Origin: Symbiodinium natans
Lineage: Eukaryota; Sar; Dinophyceae; Suessiales; Symbiodiniaceae
Reading direction: 5' to 3'
NCBI GenBank assembly: GCA_905221605.1
Contig: CAJNDS010000374.1
Coordinates: 62,001 to 126,000, forward strand
Length of the DNA stretch: 64,000 nt
Under the pieces are notes generated by a model. It was given only the letters and a program-made list of their open reading frames with translations, had not been told where the DNA came from and ran no database searches. Both the position numbers and the translations under genes were made by a program. This document shows, piece by piece, positions 34,440-45,062 of this stretch. The stretch's first letter is position 1. The number at the start of each line of letters is the position of its first letter.

Positions 34440-35080
34440 CGAGCGGTCCCCTCCCAGTAAATGAGAAATCCGGCCCCCCTCCCCCCCTTCAAAAAAGAGA
34501 AGTCCCCCCGCTATAAGAAGTTCAGCCCCTCCATTTCTTATACTTAAGAAATCATAAGAAATCCAACAATCCAGCCCCTCGATTTCTTAAGCCCCTGAGT
34601 TTTTAAGTCTTGGGGGTTTTGCCTGCCTCCCCCCCGGCACCCCCCACAAACAATCAAGAACGAAAGAAATTGAGCCCTTCAATTTCTTCAATTTCTTCAT
34701 TTAGGTCCTTTAGGTCCTTCCCCTCCCCCCGCAGCAAGCCTGCAGTTCTGGACAGCAGCTCATGCCTCTCTTCTTGTGTCTGTAGGCTCCGCGCCGCACT
34801 CAACTAAGTAGGATGGTGTGTTGTTCATTCTCATACTCTCAATTTCGTAATTTAAACGTAAGAAACCCAACCTCGCAATATCTTAAAATTTTGAAAATAC
34901 AGCTCCTTGAACTCCAGCCCCTAGATTTCTGAAGAAATCTCAAAACCAGCCCCTCGATTTCTTAAGGTTCTGCCCCCCCTCCCCCCCTCAAACAAGAAAC
35001 CCAGCCCCTCGCTTTCTTACTTAAGTGGTTTGGGATCCTCCCGGCCCCCGCCCCTCTAAAATAAGAAATCCAGCCTCCGA
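34440..35080. repeat. Degenerate gatttcttaag / cttaagaaatc repeat family
   Basis: The phrases cagcccctcgatttcttaag and its reverse core aagaaatc recur at least six times (for example 34518-34600, 34915-34975, 34990-35025) in both orientations, so short hairpins are possible. C-runs separate them. No gene. Confidence 0.7.
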
Positions 35081-35294
35081 TTGGTTAAACGCTTTGCAGT
35101 TGTTTTGTGGCATGTTGTTAAGAACTTCTTTCTTGCTTCCCACAGCAGACTCAGGGGTACGATGTGTTTCCAGCTTTGGTGTTTTCTGCTTGACAATGTG
35201 ACCATAGCAGACTCAGGGTTTCCAACTAAACCCTGCGCCCTGAGCATCATAAGTAGCGTGGCTCTATCCTCCGACAGACGTCTCTTCGACTGAC

Positions 35295-35530
35295 CCTGAG
35301 CCTTAAACCCTAAACCCTAAACCCAGCACAAGATTGGGAGAAGTACGATTTGTCGCCACAAATTTGGGCTTGATTGTCAAAGGTGGGAAGAAGTACGACT
35401 TGTTGCCACCAGTTCAAGCTTGATTATCAAAGGTTGGAAGAAGTACGATTTGTTTCCTGTCTTGTGTATGTTTGGCAAGTCGAAAAGAGGAGACTCCGGG
35501 GTACGATTTGTTTCCAGCTGGTTCTGGTGC
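35295..35530 (+). repeat. Telomere-like CCCTAAA stretch and three 59-bp direct repeats
   Basis: Near 35304 the sequence reads ccttaaaccctaaaccctaa. From 35335 a unit with gaagtacgatttgt, ccac and gcttgatt, tcaaaggt is repeated three times. Confidence 0.75.
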
Positions 35531-37286
35531 ATGCTCCAGCCCCGGCTTCTGCATGCTTGGCAGTAGATGCAGGAGCCAATAGTCCACATCATCTCGTTCA
35601 ATCTACTCCACTTGTCCAATAGCCCAAGATGCTCAGACACAACGCAATCAGGGGTCATCAAGCATTATTTCTGAAACATTCAGTTTGTTTGAGCTTCCTT
35701 ACTTTCCCAGAACACAGGACAGCAAAAAAACCCTAGGACCTTTGAACCCGAAACCCTACAACCCTAAACCCTAAATGCCCAAAAGCAAAAAAGAAGAGTA
35801 TGAAACGATCAATTGCCCGGCCGCTTTCCTTTTGTAGAGAGATGAAGGGCCCCACCACTGTTTTCATTTACTACGTTTCTCTTTATGCACAGTTTTGTTT
35901 TGCAGTTTGGGCCATGTTGTTCAGAAGCTTTGTAGAAGCATCCGAGTGATGTGGAGGAGTAGTTTCTTTTGTACAGCAAGAGTCGAGAGATTCTTGTGTG
36001 AGGGAAAAGTCGCGCTTGGAGAACCAGCTTCTCGTACTCTGAGAGTTAGTACTACTGTGAGTGAGAGACAGCCAATTATAGACCTCATACCACTACCGTA
36101 AACACAACAACTGAACTCCAAGAAGCCCTGAAGATAAAACCTAAGGTCCAAAAAGACCCTAACCTACATGTGAGGTAAGCAAAACAAGCGAAATGATCAT
36201 TGGACATGATGACAATCATATCGGATAAGAGCAATCGTCATAAACATCATGTATCGCATCGCCGCAAATCCGAAGCGTAAACGTTTAAGTTGGGTTGATG
36301 AACATCATTGGAGGTCTACTGTAGTGCAATTTTAAACTACGCGACCCGCCTCGGCCCGGCCCAGTGCATCCGCCTGAGCATGGTGATTCCGCAGCGCCCA
36401 AGTCGCTGGACCCCAAGCAATAAGGGTTGGGTTTAGGGTTTAGGGCTCCGGGTTTATGGTTTATGGTTTGGGGTTTAGGGTTGAGGGTTAGTTTAGGATT
36501 GAGGGCTTAGGGCTCAAAGGTTCACGCTTTGGGGTTTAGGGTTTCTTGAAGTGTAGGGTTCAAGAGACGGTTCGGCTTGGATTGATCGTAGGGTTGAGCC
36601 AGGCCCCTCAGGGGGGGGTAGGGGGGGTGGGGGGGAAGGGGGGCAGGGGGTTTGTTGAAGGTTTGAGGGTTGAGTGCTCGGGCTTAAGGTTTAAGGTTTA
36701 GGGTTCAAGCTTAGACTCTTCGGCTCGTGTAATGCATCCCGGCCGTTCACACCAAGTTGAGCCTCGAAAACCCGCTCACCAATGTTAGAGGGGGGGGGGG
36801 TAGGGGGGGGTGGGCCTGCTGGGAGGGAGAAGCTACAGTGAGCAAATCTGGAGATGTGGAAGTCTGGAGAGTTCAGGGTGCAAACCTGGGAATGTAGAAT
36901 GCTACGGTGCGAATCTGGGAACTCATAACTATTGCGACTAACATTCATGGAGGTCGGCTGTATACATGAAACGACCGAGACGATTGACCGCAAGTTCGAA
37001 TTTTAAAGAGTTAGGTCTACAAATGTGCAAAGGCAAAGAAGCCCTGCATTCTCTTCCAGTATTCCCGACCCTTCAAAACGCAGAAAGTATTTCAGAATCC
37101 GCCGAGGCCTCGGGCCGGAGGTGTATAGGTTGTGAGAACAGGCACCCCCCCTAGATTCACAGATTTGCTCGCCTTAGCTTTGCACTGCTTGTCAGAAACC
37201 ACCCCCCCCCCCCCCCCCCCCCCCCGACCCTCTATAAAGAAATTAGAAGCACCCCAATCTAAGGGGAGCCTCGGACCCTTGAGGCC
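35531..37286. repeat. Degenerate interstitial telomere-like DNA
   Basis: CCCTAAA units near 35740-35776; TTTAGGG units, many mutated (gggtttagggtttagggctc, tttatggtttatggtttggg), at 36428-36560 and 36680-36710. G-runs and a run of about 24 C (37200-37224) occur. The repeat is of the plant-like TTTAGGG type, which many dinoflagellates use at telomeres. No gene. Confidence 0.7.
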
Positions 37287-37612
37287 CACAGTGGCCCCTC
37301 TGCTGTTGCCACAAGCTATTTCCACTTTTCGGTCCAGGAAAAGTTGATGTGGCTTGTCATTTTGATATAGTTCTAGTTCTGGGGTGTTGTTCTTGAGTGT
37401 TCAGAGCTCAGCAGCATGATCAGTACTTCTGTGTTAACTCTGCTGTATTGCTGAGAGACCATGCTTTCACCCCTGGAAAACCATAGTGACCATTCTGCTG
37501 TTGCCACAAGCTATTTCTACTTTTCGGTCCAGAAAAAGTTGATTTGGCTTGTCGTTTTGATGTAGTTCTACTTCTGGAGTGTTGTTCTTGAGTGTTCAGA
37601 GCTCAGCAACTC
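37287..37612 (+). repeat. Direct duplication, about 125 bp, 200 bp apart
   Basis: ctgctgttgccacaagctat, then cttttcggtcca, aaaagttgat and gtgttgttcttgagtgttca occur at 37300-37412 and 37497-37608 with roughly 10% differences. Confidence 0.8.
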
Positions 37613-39600
37613 TTGCTGTGTTGCTTACTGAGTAACTGTCAAGGCTATGTGATTTTCGAAAGGCCGTATGGTACCCAGACGGTAGTTCAACTTTGGACTG
37701 ACAGAGAAGTGGAATAACCTTATCAACACCACTAAGACAACGTCCAATGCCACCAAAATATTTTTGTTTTCCATGTGCCACTATCTTGAGCCCCCCCCCC
37801 CCCCTTGCCTGCGCCACATGTGGTTTAAGCTGTGATTTGCACAACTACCTTATGTGTGGTTTTTCATGGTTTCCCAATGTTTCCCAATTTGGAACGGGAG
37901 GCTTCCCCACCGGAGGCATTTGGGATCTCTATGATTGTAAACGCTTGCGCGCGCCGCCTCGGTGGGGGAACCGTGTATGATACGTATATATATATATAAA
38001 TAAAGAAGTAAATGAATACAAATACAAATATAAATACAAATACAAATATAAATATAAATATAAATATGAATATAAATAGAAATATAAATAAATAAATAAA
38101 TAAATAAATATATATATATATACATATCTATGTGCTACCCCCCCTCCCCCCCTCAGTTATTCACCTTTTTTGGGTGCCGGACCTGGTTTTACATGCAAAT
38201 GCGCCAGGTGTGGTTCTTCTGGATTCCTGGGGTACCTCCCATGTATATTCCTTAAATTATATTTGCCAAGCCCTCAAGCAGGGTCATACCATCTTAGTCC
38301 CTAAATCCCTCAATCCTAAACAGGAGAGTTCTTGGTGCTCCCACGAGGCATAGAGCTTGTTCACTAAATCCTAACCGAAAGAAAGGGTCCCGCTCTTGAG
38401 GATGTAGCGAAAAGGGCTTAGCGAACAGATTCTTCCCTAAATCCTACTGGCTAAAGAACAAACCCCTGTATTCCCCTAAAGCTTAAAGTATAAAGAAAAA
38501 ATCGTATTGGCCAAGCCCTAAACGTGGGGGGGATCCCAAACCTTAGTCCTAACCCTCTTCTCTGAATCTTAAGAAAAGGGATCCCTCAACCCTAAACAGG
38601 AGTCTTAAGTTCCCCCACCTCCCCCCGGCGCTTAAATCTTGTTCATGAAATCCTGAAAAACTTGGACGGCGAAAAGAGGGTTTGGGGAGCAAGACCTAGG
38701 GAAGGTTTACAACCCCGAAAGAATAGGGTGGGGGTCATATCCGCCATTTCTCCATTCTTGGATTCGGCCCACTACTGCCCGAATTGGGGCCTAATGCTTA
38801 TTCGCGAAATTTTACTCGTCCAGGATATAGGACTAGGATCTAGGAATACACTTTAAAGCATATGTACTCGTAGGGGGCATCTCGTTTAGAAGAAGATGTA
38901 GGGAATTAGGGATCAAGGGAACAAGATTTAGGGAAAACGAGTTAGGGATCCCGCTCACTGGGATTTATCCAAAAGGCTTAGGGAAAAGGGTTCATTCCTT
39001 AAGATTTTGGGCCGATTTGGGGACTGGAATTCAGGGAATAAGATTTGGGTAACAAGGCTTAGCGATGCCGCTATTCAACGCTTGGCAGAAGGACTTAGGG
39101 AAAAGGATTTGCGTTTTAGGGCTTAGGGGCTCTCCTCTTCAGGATATACGAACCATCCTCTAGGCTTAGGGAGTTAAACGAAGAATCTAAGATTAGGAAC
39201 CCCTTAGGATTCAGCGATAACATTTACGGACTAGGGTTCAAGAAGGGCTCTCCCCTTTAGGATTGAAGGACTCTTTGGGGCTCAGGGAATCGGATAAACG
39301 GAATATAGTTAAGGGAATGAGATTTAGGGATCGTGCTCTTTAGGATTACTCACATTCCACTACTGCCCGAATAGGGGCTAAATCTTATTCGCTAAATCCT
39401 ACTCGAACGGGATATGGGACTAGGATCTAGAGAAAAGATGTAGGGAGCAACGCCTTCTAGGATTTTAGGAAGCCTCCCTTTAGGGAATGAGGGAAAAGAC
39501 CGGAATGCTGACATACGCGCACGAGCCTCAAGTGGGAATGCTTGTTTATACGATCGAAACCATCACTGTGACATTAAAGAAAATCTTCACAGCATAGAGG
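37613..39600. other. AT-rich and telomere-derived degenerate sequence, no gene
   Basis: Between 37985 and 38125 there is ATAT and AAATAAATAC-type DNA. From 38280 to 39480 phrases such as tagggaaaagg, aatcctactgg and gggatttagg suggest very old TTTAGGG-derived DNA. No frame over 75 codons is credible. Confidence 0.55.
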
Positions 39601-39785
39601 CCGGTTAGATCTAACCGGATCCGGTTAAAACCGGGCCTGTCGTTTGAAGATTGATGAAGATTGATGAAGATTGATGAAGATTGATGAAGATTGATGAAGA
39701 TTGATGAAGATTGATGAAGATTGATGAAGATTGATGAAGATTGATGAAGATTGATGAAGATTGATGAAGATTGATTAAGATTGAA
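39601..39785 (+). repeat. 18-bp palindrome followed by a 10-bp array (gaagattgat) of about 13 copies
   Basis: ccggttagatctaaccgg (39601-39618) is a perfect palindrome and is followed by atccggttaaaaccgg. The decamer array runs 39647-39782. Just after it, aatcttcaatcaacttcaat (39824-39843) is partly complementary to the array, and a second cggttagatccggatccgg lies at 39869-39888. The whole block is therefore flanked by related palindromic sequence. Confidence 0.85.
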
Positions 39786-40041
39786 GATTTTTTTGGGGGA
39801 AACGTTCAAAAGTGTCTGTTGGGAATCTTCAATCAACTTCAATCTTGAATCTTCAGACCGAAGGCCCGGTTAGATCCGGATCCGGTTACATCCGGTCATG
39901 GGTTTCGCCATTTCACCTGAGTTCAACACTATCTGTTCATTATCGATATTTTCAAAAACTTTCCAGAAAACAAAAATGAAAAAAAAGGCACTCTTCCGCC
40001 CAGAAACCACCAACATAGGTAGAGAACTGGGGGGGGGGGAC

Positions 40042-40075
<34 letters not shown>

Positions 40076-41251
40076 CATTTACGTGTATGGATCGTCTTGC
40101 CTCATGCTTGTCGAAGCTGGCTGGAACGGGGTTCGGCATATTAGCTCTTGTAGACGCCGTCTCTGAGTTTTGTCCGTCGGTTCAGGCTGCAAGCCCAAGA
40201 AGTGATTTGAGAGGACGGTACCTTGGGACTCCTCCTGCATGGCACCTCCGTGGTCGGGTTTTGTTGCGACGAAGCATCCTCTCATGGCTGGTGGGGCACT
40301 TACAGGTGGAGAAGCGCTTAGCCGCTTGCATGCTTGCGTGCTTGCATGCTTGCATGCTTGCATTCAAGTCGGTCTATTCATTGCGTACCTCGTGTAAAGG
40401 GCATAGAAGAAAAGCCAGCGCGTTGTGTAACAGAAACCATGGGCCGACAACAGCCCTTGCAGGGGTGATTCTGGGCATTCTGGGTTCCCTGACCCCTTAG
40501 CCCTAAAGCCTGAATCCTGAACGCTAAAGCCTACAGCACAAAGCCTAATGCCTGAATTTCATGGTCCCCCGCTCCAGGCCCAGAGCAAGACGTGTAAACC
40601 CACGCGCAGCTTAAGCATACTGTTCAACCGCGCCAGGTCCGCAACATTTGCTTTCTATTTACCTTCAAAGGTTTAGGCTTGTGCCTCTCCGTGCATGCCT
40701 TTGTCATAGCAGGATGTTGCCTCTCCGTGAGTGGCCTCAACCCCAATCCCTACTTTCTGCTATGGTTTCCATCCTGGAATCCGTCGCAGACGTCTGATTC
40801 CGTTACACCCCTTAGACAGAGGTATGCACGAAGAGAGAACCCACCGGGGGGCATGTGCTCCCCAACAACTGGGGGGTGGAAAGGACGTGCTCCGCACAGC
40901 AGCCTTTGTTCCGCGTGCTGCCAAGAAGAGTGCGGTGGATTGGAGGGGTTGATCATAGCGCGCCCTACACATTCTCCCCACAGGGGGAGGGGGGAGGGGT
41001 TGATAACAGCGTGAGCTCCACTGCTGCCCAACAACAGGAATAGGAGTCCCTTGAGACTGTGAGCCCAGAAGCCCTTTAAACAAGAAAACTGTTTGGACAC
41101 ACTCACAAAGGCCAATTGTCACCCCCTTGTGAAGAGGTGAAGAGACTAGGCTTCCAGCTGGGGTTCGATAGGCCCAATCGACGGGCCTGGGATCAAGGTC
41201 TGATGTCGTTTCAGTGCTTTCGCATACGCTGCGACACAGCTGCGCATTGAG
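39786..41251. other. No gene recognised
   Basis: An (AT)n stretch at 40050-40074 and a gcttgcatgcttgcgtgctt repeat at 40325-40370. The 200-codon frame 39898-40500 runs through the AT repeat and is not protein-like. Confidence 0.45.
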
Positions 41252-41483
41252 GCTGGTCGGTGATCAAATCGTGGAGATCAACGGGAAGCGCGTGGCCGCG
41301 TTTGACGAGTTCCTCGAGCAGTTCTTGGCCGCGCAGGTCCAGGCAAGCCCCAAGCATCAGTGCAGCTTCAGTGCAGCCTCAGTGCAAGATGCAGCAGGAA
41401 TCGCAATGTTTTCCGTGCTTCAGGGCTTCCCCATCACCTTCAGTGTGCTCCGACGGGAAGCTCCAGAGCAAGTGCCGGAAGAG
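41252..41483 (+). CDS. PDZ-like domain encoded by two exons
   Basis: Exon 41252-41336 (acceptor attgag, GT donor) encodes LVGDQIVEINGKRVAAFDEF and LEQFLAAQ. Exon 41424-41483 (acceptor cttcag, GC donor) encodes GFPITFSVLRREAPEQVPEE. Joined in phase, they give the second half of a PDZ domain: GDxIxxING, a helix, then a strand ending in VLRR. PDZ domains bind C-terminal peptides of partner proteins. The carboxylate-binding first strand is not found, so the domain is incomplete here. It is 3.6 kb upstream of the myosin exons on the same strand and could be the start of the same gene or a separate one. Confidence 0.55.
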
Positions 41484-44400
41484 GCTGTGAGGGGTAAGGG
41501 AAGCAAAACAGCAGAACACCTGGCAGTCCGAGGATCCGCTGGAGAGCTTCTTCAGTGAGATGGACTTTGCGGATCTGGCCGGACGGCCGGGGACGTAGAG
41601 CGAGGGGTAAAAAACAATTTGCACCAAATGACTCAGCCCAAGACACGGTAGAACTCGGTAGAAGCCATCCAAGCAAACTTTCCCAGGCTGAAAAGCAAGT
41701 TTGGCGGGTCCCCCGGCAAGGCAGGGCCAAGCTAAGGCAGCTAAGTGCCGCCGAAAGCAGTTGTCCGGAAGGTGGCAGTTGAATCAGTTGATTGAGTCTC
41801 ACGCTTTGTTCAAAAGAGCCCCTTTGTGACTTGGAGGCCGAGCTGGCAAGCGCGGGCACTGGCAGCTCAGGTCTGAGCAGATGTAGTCAGATGTAATCAG
41901 ATCTAATCAGATGTGCTTAGAGATGGAAGTGTGACTTCCACAGCTTGGGGCAGCTTGGGGGATGGGGATGGCCCAGAACCAACGTCTCACTGAAAACTGC
42001 AGCCTTGAGCCTCCACAACTGACTGGCACCGCGAGTGGTATTCGTTCCACTCCCACGGCCCTTTTGCCCACCGGCAGGTGATGCCATTTTGGAGAACCCC
42101 TACATCCAGGCGCGTCGCGCCTCCTCCGCAACTTCTCCGTGGAGATATTCGCGCGCCCGCGAAAGAGAACGAACCCTTTCTGGGGGAGGCTTTGCGCCGG
42201 AGGCGCACTGAGCTGAGCAAGAGCCCGGAGGGCTGGAGCCACTGGCAGATGTCGCGTTCAGTTCATCTCAGTTCCAACGTGCTGAGTTTCTCCATGGGGC
42301 CTCCCTTGTCCTCCCTTTGTCCTCCCTTTGTCCTCCCTTTGCCTCTTCTCTTGTGCTCTTTGTTCTCTGCTGTCATTCCCTCTTCCGACTGTTCCTCTCT
42401 CCTCTCTCCGCTAGGAGCGAGGACAGCCCGTCGCTCGCTGCCAAGATGGCCACGGAGCGCGGGGACGCCCTCGCCACGCTGTGCCTCGGATTGGAATACG
42501 CACATCCTGGCCCTCGTGCGTTTGCTGCTCCCTCTCTCTCTCTCCTTCTCTCCCCTTTGCTCTTTCACTTCTTTCCTTGTGACGTCACTCCGAGCACTCG
42601 AGCGAGGAGCCGGGCGTCCACCGACACGCCTCGGAGGCGAGCGTACCCCAAGGAGAGCGAGAGAGAGAGAGAGGGTCGCCCTCAGAGGCAGAGGCAGAGG
42701 CAGAGGCAAAGAGAGTTGGATGGCTTTATGACAGGGGGGAACAGGTTGAAACAGCAACCAAGGGCCAAGGGATACCTTGCTGACCGCCCGGGCCTCTGGT
42801 GGGCGAACGCACGGGTGAAGGGCTGCGGCCAGGATCCCTCACACCTGTAGGAAGAAATTCAAAAGTCTCAGAACGGGACGGGGGCACGGCGCCAACGACT
42901 GCGGAAGAAGGGGCCGGTGTTTCAGAGGTCTTCGCCCCCGTTGCCCCCGAAAAAAGGCTTACAGCGGCATACCAAAGCAAAGGCAAAGAAGGGAAGTAAG
43001 GGAAGTAAGGGAAGTAAGGGAAGTAAGGGAAGTAAGGGAAGTAAGGGAAGTAAGGGAAGTAAGGGAAGTAAGGGAAGTAAGGGAAGTAAGGGAAGTAAGG
43101 GAAGTAAGGGAAGTAAGGGAAGTAAGGGAAGTAAGGGAAGTAAGGGAAGTAAGGGGAGGCCGCAGCTGAAAGATCACCAGAGGAACAGTGTCAGAATCTC
43201 CAGGAGCCGAATTTGCAAGACAGAAAACGTCTTCAACACGTTTGTGAGAATAATGCCTGCGCAAGTTCGAGGCTGCCTCCACCTGTCATGTCCCGTTGCG
43301 GGACGACATGATGGAACAGCACTTCTGCGGCTTCCCGATTTAAGAGTCTCTTGAGCTTGGTCCTGACATCGAACTTGCTCTCAAACAGAACAAAGAGACC
43401 TTGGTGTGCAGCAATTTGTGTGCAGAGCGGTGCAAAAAGAACAGGTTTGACCGGAAACCTGGCCTACTTGATTGGCGAGGGTCCAAGAACAAGCTGTGGT
43501 CAGTTCGCCAAGATGGTCTCTTCGAAGTCTCTCGGCTCCCTCTCTCTTTGTGGATACAGAGGCGTGCTCCATCCTGCTCTATACAGATATCTGTTCTTGG
43601 AGCTGGAGAACGGAAGCATCTGCACTGGCGTGTCTGTCTGTTTGTATCCACCGCACGCCTTGTTTTCTTTCAGACGACCAGAAATACAGCCTGACATCAT
43701 CAAAAGCTTGTTCTGCGATGGGTTTTCGTGGTAGCTGCCGAGCTGCAGATCCACAGGGGGATCCCCCCAACAGTTCGTGTGCTGTTCGCTGAGGTCCCTT
43801 TGCGTCATGAGGCCATGCCACGAGAAGGAGGTGGAGCGTTGGCCTGCGGATTTGCCTTCATTGCTTCTCCAATGCGTCCCGTTTCCTGCACAGGTCGCCG
43901 ATGAGCTTCGGACAACCCCCAGAATGGACTACGACTACGCGCAGGTTGAGCTGCGCCGTGATGTGCCATGCCAACGACCACCAGACCTAGTCGCAGGCGC
44001 CAGTGTGGCTGAGCACGAACAAGGCGGACAGTGACAGAAGGACTTTTCTTGGCGTGTGAGAAAGCCAGGGAGCGTTGTCGAGCTTGCCTTTTCTTAGTCT
44101 TGTACCGCCTCCACATCTCTGGGAGCGTGTTTCCATATACCATAGACCCATATAGACGGACACCCACACAAGCACTTGCGCCCAGCAAGCATGGACAAAA
44201 TGCAGACCCAGCAAAACGAATGCACAACAGAAGGTGTCTCAGTACACCTATAGCCTATAGTACATCTATATGGATGCGATTTCAAGATGCCATGCGCAGG
44301 TGCCGAATGCGGTTGTGCTCAGTGCCCGGGGACAGGCAACATAAGGCAAGGGGCAATTAGTGCAAGTTTTTTGTGGTGCATGCAATGGCGCCTGGTGCGG

Positions 44401-45062
44401 TGCCAGTTGAAGATGGCAAGGGCGACCTTGGCTCGGCTCAAGCATTGTTAGCGCCTCATATGAGCAGCATGCGGAGGTGGCTAAAACATGATTCACCCCA
44501 AGCAAGTTGCTCCTTCAGAGGACTTTCAGGCTTCTGAACTGAACTCTTCCTATCGAAAGCGGTCACCCGTTGAGACAACTTGGGGGACCGAGCACCCCCG
44601 ATATCGGCAAAGAGTCTCAGGACAAGAGAGATCAACTGAGCCAAAAGTCAAGAGCTAGCTCCACTGTAGTTTGCCAGCTTCGCCCTGGCGCCGTCAAAAA
44701 GCAGGCGTGCGCAATTCCCCTTGATCAGAGCTTCTTGCTGAACGTCTTCTTACCATATATCTCGAACTTGAGACTTAGTCTCCCGGAGAGTTCTGGAAAG
44801 GGGGGGCGCGCTGAGCGGCGCGCCTGCCCCGCGGTCCTTCTCCCCACGAGATGCAAAGCCAGAGCTACGCACAAGCTCAGGGGCTCAGAGTTGGGGAGGA
44901 AAGAACCATTGGCAGTCAAGAAGTTCAAGAACTTTGGGGCCTTTTCTATGTGAGTGTCTAAGGGCACGTTGATCTGGATCAAGCACGAGGAGGAGGTGCC
45001 CCGGGTAAAATGCTCTTCGCTGGGTTCATTTGGGTCTCTTTGAAATCTTTGAACCCTCCGAG
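41484..45062. other. Possible further exons, otherwise no gene
   Basis: Three stretches look exon-like because they follow AG and read as protein: about 42078-42115 (DAILENPYIQARR), 42411-42500 (SEDSPSLAAKMATERGDALA) and 43894-43960 (VADELRTTPRMDYDYAQVEL). None matches a family I know. The rest has CT-rich runs, a 9-bp array (next entry) and short non-coding frames. Confidence 0.3.
42991..43154 (+). repeat. 9-bp array (gaagtaagg), about 18 copies
   Basis: Perfect or nearly perfect repeats. The + frame reads as Gly-Ser-Lys repeats and the minus frame as Leu-Thr-Ser repeats. The lack of divergence suggests recent expansion. Confidence 0.95.

Noticed and set aside
39898-40500. 200-codon + frame
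   Set aside because: Runs through an (AT)n stretch and low-complexity DNA; residues do not resemble a protein family.
41164-41190. tRNA T-arm-like ggttcgataggcc
   Set aside because: No acceptor stem or anticodon arm could be fitted around it.
42917-43354. Gly-Ser-Lys repeat protein
   Set aside because: The 9-bp array keeps the frame open; flanking residues are not protein-like.
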